Of a stretch of 64,000 nt of DNA, positions 59,509-64,000 are shown one piece after another. The position numbers and the translations under genes were made by a program. Numbering within the stretch: position 1 is the stretch's first letter; each line of letters starts with the position of its first letter. The stretch is from Micromussa lordhowensis (Eukaryota; Cnidaria; Anthozoa; Scleractinia; Lobophylliidae), in NCBI GenBank assembly GCA_964020085.1, contig OZ026602.1, forward strand, positions 30,606,477-30,670,476, given 5' to 3'. The notes beneath the pieces were generated by a model, which was given only the letters and a program-made list of their open reading frames with translations, was not told the DNA's origin and searched no databases.

Positions 59509-60522
59509 CATACATACATACATTTATTGAGCACATCCCCACTGGGGCTTTTCAGTGTTCAATTACATAATATATAATTACATGACATTATATGAAATTA
59601 AATATAGAATAATTACAATTACAGAACAATTACAATTACAGTTAAATTACGTAACTATACATATAAAATGTTATTAAAATAAAAATTCGCTCAGGAGTTG
59701 CTTTTTCAAAGCTCTCTTAAAGGAAACTGGTTTTTCACATTGTTTCAGTCTGGAGTCAAGTTTATTCCAGATGGATACACTTCTATAATAAAATGTTCTC
59801 TGGCCTGTGGTGGTTTTAAAAAGGGGAATGTTAGGTTGTTGAAAATTCCTCGTTAAACGCCGAGATACGCTGCCTCTTGTTACAAACTCAGATGTCAAAT
59901 ATTCAGGCGCTTGGCCCGCCATGCATTTAAATGTTAAGATGGCATCTCGATAGTAAAGGTTTGTTTTTACCGGAAGCCAACATAGGTTTCTTAATGTAGA
60001 AGAAATATGGTCGTACTTCCTTACATTATAAATGATTCGCGCAGCAAAGTTTTGTACATATTGTAGTTTATGAACATTACAAGCTGAGGTGGATGACCAT
60101 ACTGACGAACAGTAGTACAGCTTACTGAAAACGAGACCGTAGATTATATTTTCGAGCAGTTCTTTGTTAAAAACGAATCTAATTCGGCTTAGTTGGGATA
60201 GTTTCGACATGCAAGATGAGACAGTAGCAGAAATATGATTATCCAAGGATAATGTGGGATCGAAAATAACACCTAGGTCTTTGACTGTCTGAACCGGGGT
60301 AATTTCCTTTCCAAGCAGGGACAATTTAAAGTCTGGTACTTTAAGAGCCATTCTTCGACTGCCAAAGACCATCAGTTTCGTCTTCTCAGGATTAAGCATT
60401 AAGCAATTGTCGAAACACCAATTGCGGATCCGTTGTAAATCAGAATTCAACCTTTCTATAGCTTGAGTAGGATCATTTGCGTTAAAGGATAATAGAAGCT
60501 TTGTGTCATCCACATAGCATTC
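59509..60522 (-). pseudogene. 5'-truncated LINE reverse transcriptase with (TATG)n tail
   Basis: A 279-codon open frame (60513-59674) starts at the catalytic YVDD (60516-60505) and continues PEKTKLMVFGSRRM, KDLGVIFDPTLSL, FSKLYYCSSVWSS, NFAARIIYNVRKYD and TTGQRTFYYRSVSIWNKL to its stop. The 3' end is CATA repeats on plus (59509-59523). Truncation at about 60523 removes everything upstream of RT motif V. It is inserted in the acidic linker of the DDE/Ulp1 gene. Confidence 0.8.
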
Positions 60523-61591
60523 AGTCTGAAGTCAGTGCTTTTGGTGAAGATAGTGCATTCTCATCATCATCTTTCTCTGAACTCAGTACTTGTGGTGAAG
60601 ATTGTGTTGATGGTGTGTTCTCATTCGTCATCTTCATCTGAAGTCAGTGCTGTTGGTGAAGATGGTGTTGATGGTGCAGTTGGTGTTTCAGTTCATGGTT
60701 CCGATGTTGTTTCCTTGATCAAAACGTGCTGTCTGGTGTGCTCATTGTACAGGAACTGAATTTTTTGCTACACTGATTGTGACATCATCTACTTTGGAAG
60801 CAAAGTGAATTGCATGTGTACGTGGTATTGTTCTACATCCATTCCATCTTTCCTTTAATTTCTCTGTTTGGTTATTGACCTCAGCTTGTGGGACATAGAG
60901 TGGGGAGACTTTGTTACAAACTTTCTGGGCCACATAAAGAAATTCGAGGGGACTTAAAACCACTTCTTTATCCTGTAAAGTGGAACACCAATCTGCTTAA
61001 CCTCTGCACCAACACCATCTACTGGGCCTTTACCATGGGCAGTTTCAAAAAAGCTTGATGTGGCTTTGGCTCCAAAATCTTGCTCATGAAACAGTATGCT
61101 AGCTAGGTTGTATTTGTTCTTGAATTGGGAGCCCCCCCTCCCCCCCCCCCCAACACTCCAGTAGTGCATTTTATTTACTTAAGTAAACTTCTTAACCTCG
61201 TCAAGTATAGCTTTTTGGAGGCCTACACACTCTGCTTGTCATGATGTAAGTCATTTAACATCACAGCATATGAATTAGTTCCAGGTCACCTGTACCACTT
61301 CTTTAGTATACAACTGCTGTAAACAGAGTGACTGTATCATTTGACCAGTGGGCTGCTGTCACTTCTCTCTGATGTTTCATCTGGAAATTCTCTTCAAAAT
61401 CTTCATGTATGATCACTTCACCCAATTGCAAACTTTCTTTGAGGTATTTAAGCTCTGCATATTGTCTCTTGATGTTGTACACATGCCTGCCAAATGACTG
61501 CAGTTGTTCCCTCAAATCATCTTTTGCATCAGTGCCTCCAATCTTTTGTTTCCGTACTCATCCATCTTCACAAGTCTCCCACTGGAAATAG

Positions 61592-62447
61592 AATTTTTTT
61601 TTCTCTAGTTACAATGCTTTAATTTTTATTCCTTTAACAGTTTGTTTGTTATTACTTCTTGCTTGAAAATAGGACAAAATAGCTAACAAGGGACGGAAAC
61701 ACAGACTGAGAAAGAAAGAGAAAGAGAAAACTAAAAGCTCCAAAAAAAAAAAAAGCATGAACATAGCTCGCACTGTCTTAATAGTAGTAACAATTATATA
61801 ATACTTTGTATTAATTTTTCACAAAAGATGGGCCCAAGTAGATTGAAAATTGTTGAAAGTTTTGTTTTCAAGAGAGACTTCTCTTAAAATATTAAGTTTT
61901 GTTCTAAGACGTGAAAGGAAGCTGTCAAAATCCAACTTATTATCTCATACGCTGCTGCAAAAAATATGATATTTTGCAAGGAGGAGAGCGTAGTTGAGAA
62001 CTCGCTTGTTCAGTGATTTTTAGTGCCATCCATACAAGATTATGGTTTCATTGAGAATTGTTGCTTAAATTTTTGATACCACCAGTCGGTGAACTGATCC
62101 CAAAACGTGGTGGTCTCGGGACAGCTGTAAAGCATGTGATTGTTAGTTTGTTTTTCAGCATTACACAGTGGACAAATGTCATCATTAACTATACCGGCCC
62201 GGAACAGGCTGACTCGGTTAGGAAGGATATTATGAATTACTTTATATTGAAACAAGATTAATTTTGTATCCTTAGTGGTTGTGAAAGGAAGTAAATATAC
62301 ATTTTGAATATTTTCTTTTGTATAACCGTACTTAAAAATCATGTAGTCAACTGTTTGGGAAATAGAATGTTGCAGTGTTGTCATCAATGCCTTCAACAGC
62401 TCATCCAATGGTTTGGTAATTCCACATGCTTGCCATTCTCTATCCAT
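61592..62447 (-). pseudogene. L1/Tx1-like LINE fragment with zf-RVT and poly-A tail
   Basis: The minus frame has LFQYKVIHNILPNRVSLFRAG and the zinc finger CPLCNAEKQTNNHMLYSC (C-x2-C-x8-H-x4-C), then FWDQFTDWW, the end of an L1/Tx1-type RT protein. A T run at 61592-61601 is the poly-A tail seen from plus. It splits the host gene between its DRTK (62448) and RLVKMDEYGNKR (61580) segments. The 5' part is missing. Confidence 0.65.
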
Positions 62448-63797
62448 TCACTTAGTTCGGTCAAGACTACAGACTGTTTGGATGAGGAGATTTTCACTGT
62501 ACTTGGGTACTTCTGGGAGAACATTCTTTAGGCCATCCAGTATCATATTAATATTCTCATGATACTTGCACATACACACCTCTTGATCATGTAAGGACAT
62601 CAGCATCACTTGACTGGGATGAAGTGAAGCAAACTTTGATCCTCCTATTTTCAGACCAGGCTCTTCCCTCTTGAAAAGCTCATACGCCTCATTCACAATC
62701 ACCAAAAGAAGTCTTTTATGCCTCAACTCTCTTCCTTCTGAAGTTTTGACTGACAAAAAATATTTTTTTCTAGGGCAGATTCTAGTTATGTCATCTCTGT
62801 AAAGAAATTTTCAACTACCTTTATTTCGTCTTCAGCCAGGGCATCTGATCTGATCTTCCTTCCACTTTCCTCACTTCTCCTTCTTTTCACTGCTAAGTCA
62901 CATGACTCCAGAACAGCTCTTCGTTTTCTTGGAGACAGTGCATAGACAACTTGGGAAAGAACTTGGGTTTTCTTTGTATCTTGTTTTGAAAGACTTTTCC
63001 ACTCTCTTGACTGCTTTTCCAAGGCTTTGAGGGCTCTTGAATAAGTCATGTGTTTCTTCTACATTTATATTATTAAGATTTTGCAGTTGTTTTCTTGCAG
63101 CTTGAACTCTTTTTGTTTTTCGCTCTTTTTCTCTTAACTTGGATTTCCCTGTTTCAGACATGGTTCTTTTCTTTTCTGCATACTTCTTTTTCTTCCTTTC
63201 TGTCCTTTTTCTTGTACTCCTTCATGTTGACTAGGGTCACTTCTGATTTTCTTTGTGTTAGAAGCCATTTCTTTTAGCTGAACTTACAGCTCACCTTGGC
63301 AGCCATTTTGAATTAAGGCACATGGTTTTTGCCATCCCATGATGAATTGCTGGATTCAAGCATTTAGGTTTTGCCATCTGAAAGGTATTGCTTGAATCAA
63401 GCACATTCATATGCAATAAACTTTGATTGAAAAATGCTGTTTTATATGAAAACATCATTGGTCAATTTCCTAGAGTTGCATTTACAACAACTGGACAGTT
63501 GTGTTTTCAGTCAGCAGACGAAATGTTTTTGTGCGACTATTTAAGTGAACTGTGTTGATGTATTTTATCATTGGGTGCCTTCTTTTTATAATAGAGACCT
63601 TACGATCCGACAACGGTGATGGCAAAGGCAACGTGAGAAGTCTGGGTCGAGCGGGGCTATGTCCTTTTGGCGTTCCCGCCAAAATTGAGATTACGGATTT
63701 TACGAGTGAGAACGTTGACGACGGCCATTGATGTTTATTGTGTTCAAGTCCATGAAAGTTTGTGTTTTAAGTCAACAAAATATTTTTTTCTAAAACC

Positions 63798-64000
63798 ATG
63801 CCTAAGTTCTGTGACACAATTCTCCTGGCTCATGCTTCCTGTTTGATTAATGCTGAAGAATTTGTGCTACTCTACGATTTACACAAGCCTAAAAATCCGG
63901 ATTTACCATACACCAACTGCAAGTGCTTTGACCTCGACAAGATGACAGATGATGAATGTAAAACTGAGTTTAGATTTTACTTGGCAGATGTGTTGACTTT
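63798..64000 (+). CDS. Harbinger-type (DDE_Tnp_4) transposase-like protein, N-terminus, runs off the window
   Basis: The ATG at 63798 opens a 67-codon frame that is still open at the last base. LLAHASCLINAEEFVLLYDLHKP, NPDLPYTNCKCFDLDKM and DDECKTEFRFYLADVL match the N-terminal region of PIF/Harbinger nuclease-like proteins common in corals (from memory). The catalytic DDE part would lie to the right. It may be a live transposon gene or a domesticated HARBI1-like gene. Confidence 0.5.
   Translation, partial: MPKFCDTILLAHASCLINAEEFVLLYDLHKPKNPDLPYTNCKCFDLDKMTDDECKTEFRFYLADVLT

Larger units (their letters stand above)
58342..63267 (-). pseudogene. Large transposon-type gene: DDE-like core plus Ulp1 protease, split by two LINEs
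   Basis: Pieces on the minus strand read as one protein. The start is near 63267 (MASNTKKIRSD) with a basic coiled N-terminus (63161-62786: REKERKTKRVQAARK, YALSPRKRRAVLES). Next are a globular part (62756-62448: LRHKRLLLVIVNEAYELF, VPKYSENLL) and, after a LINE insert, 61515-61303 (QLQSFGRHVYNIKRQYAELKY, AAHWSNDTVTLFTAVVY). Then come 61169-60742 (QFKNKYNLASILFHE, FFETAHGKGPVDGVGAEVK, GCRTIPRTHAIHF), an acidic linker, a second LINE insert, a Ulp1 domain (59290-58680) and a final module (58659-58342: DYYAVDYVSCYYFGRV, HVSCVFYGPVHFIG). Stops and shifts occur throughout. Assignment of the core to a DDE fold is inference from the S/W-x...QFKN and HGKG-x-x-D-G spacing. Confidence 0.5.

Overview
The window is nuclear DNA of an invertebrate animal, most likely a cnidarian and probably a coral. 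Two conserved housekeeping genes have many short exons with GT/AG introns, the background is AT-rich, and the repeat load (Cryptons, hAT, piggyBac-type and LINE copies, tRNA-derived SINE, palindromic foldback elements) is of the kind I associate with anthozoan genomes. The species assignment is inference. I saw no rRNA, functional tRNA, CRISPR or prokaryotic operon.

Positions 1-24.3 kb hold a head-to-head pair. PRPF3 (U4/U6 snRNP splicing factor) is on the minus strand; its first six exons are here and its C-terminus lies beyond the left edge. FEN1 (flap endonuclease 1) is on the plus strand with 17 exons that join in frame into a complete 381-residue protein. The two start codons are 223 bp apart and probably share a bidirectional promoter. 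PRPF3 introns carry an open Crypton tyrosine-recombinase gene and foldback elements. FEN1 introns carry a 1.6-kb piggyBac-like non-autonomous element with TTAA target sites, a small MITE and degenerate minisatellites.

Positions 24.3-48.4 kb are a transposon graveyard. It holds broken Crypton, hAT and LINE copies, often nested: a 95-bp tRNA-type SINE with a 13-bp target duplication inside a hAT gene, a 704-bp hAT element inside the same gene, and a 998-bp TTAA-flanked insert inside a LINE reverse transcriptase.

Positions 48.4-56.2 kb are the most unusual part: an intronless, compact, AT-rich block that looks like an integrated virus or Polinton/adintovirus-like element. It encodes a virion-type packaging ATPase (with one in-frame stop), two tail-fibre-like paralogues with the same N-terminal peptide, a Gly-rich structural-type protein, a two-membrane-segment protein and small unknowns. 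Genes are separated by about 1-20 bp with AT-rich leaders, around a divergent promoter that carries a 15-bp inverted repeat. No polymerase, integrase or recognisable major capsid gene is in view. The left end is cut by a LINE and the right end meets a 9-bp minisatellite.

Positions 56.5-64 kb hold fragments of a P2X7-C-terminal-like gene (plus) and a THAP gene (minus), then a large decayed minus-strand gene combining a DDE-transposase-like core with a Ulp1-type (C48) protease, split by two LINE insertions. The window ends in the first codons of a Harbinger-type protein.
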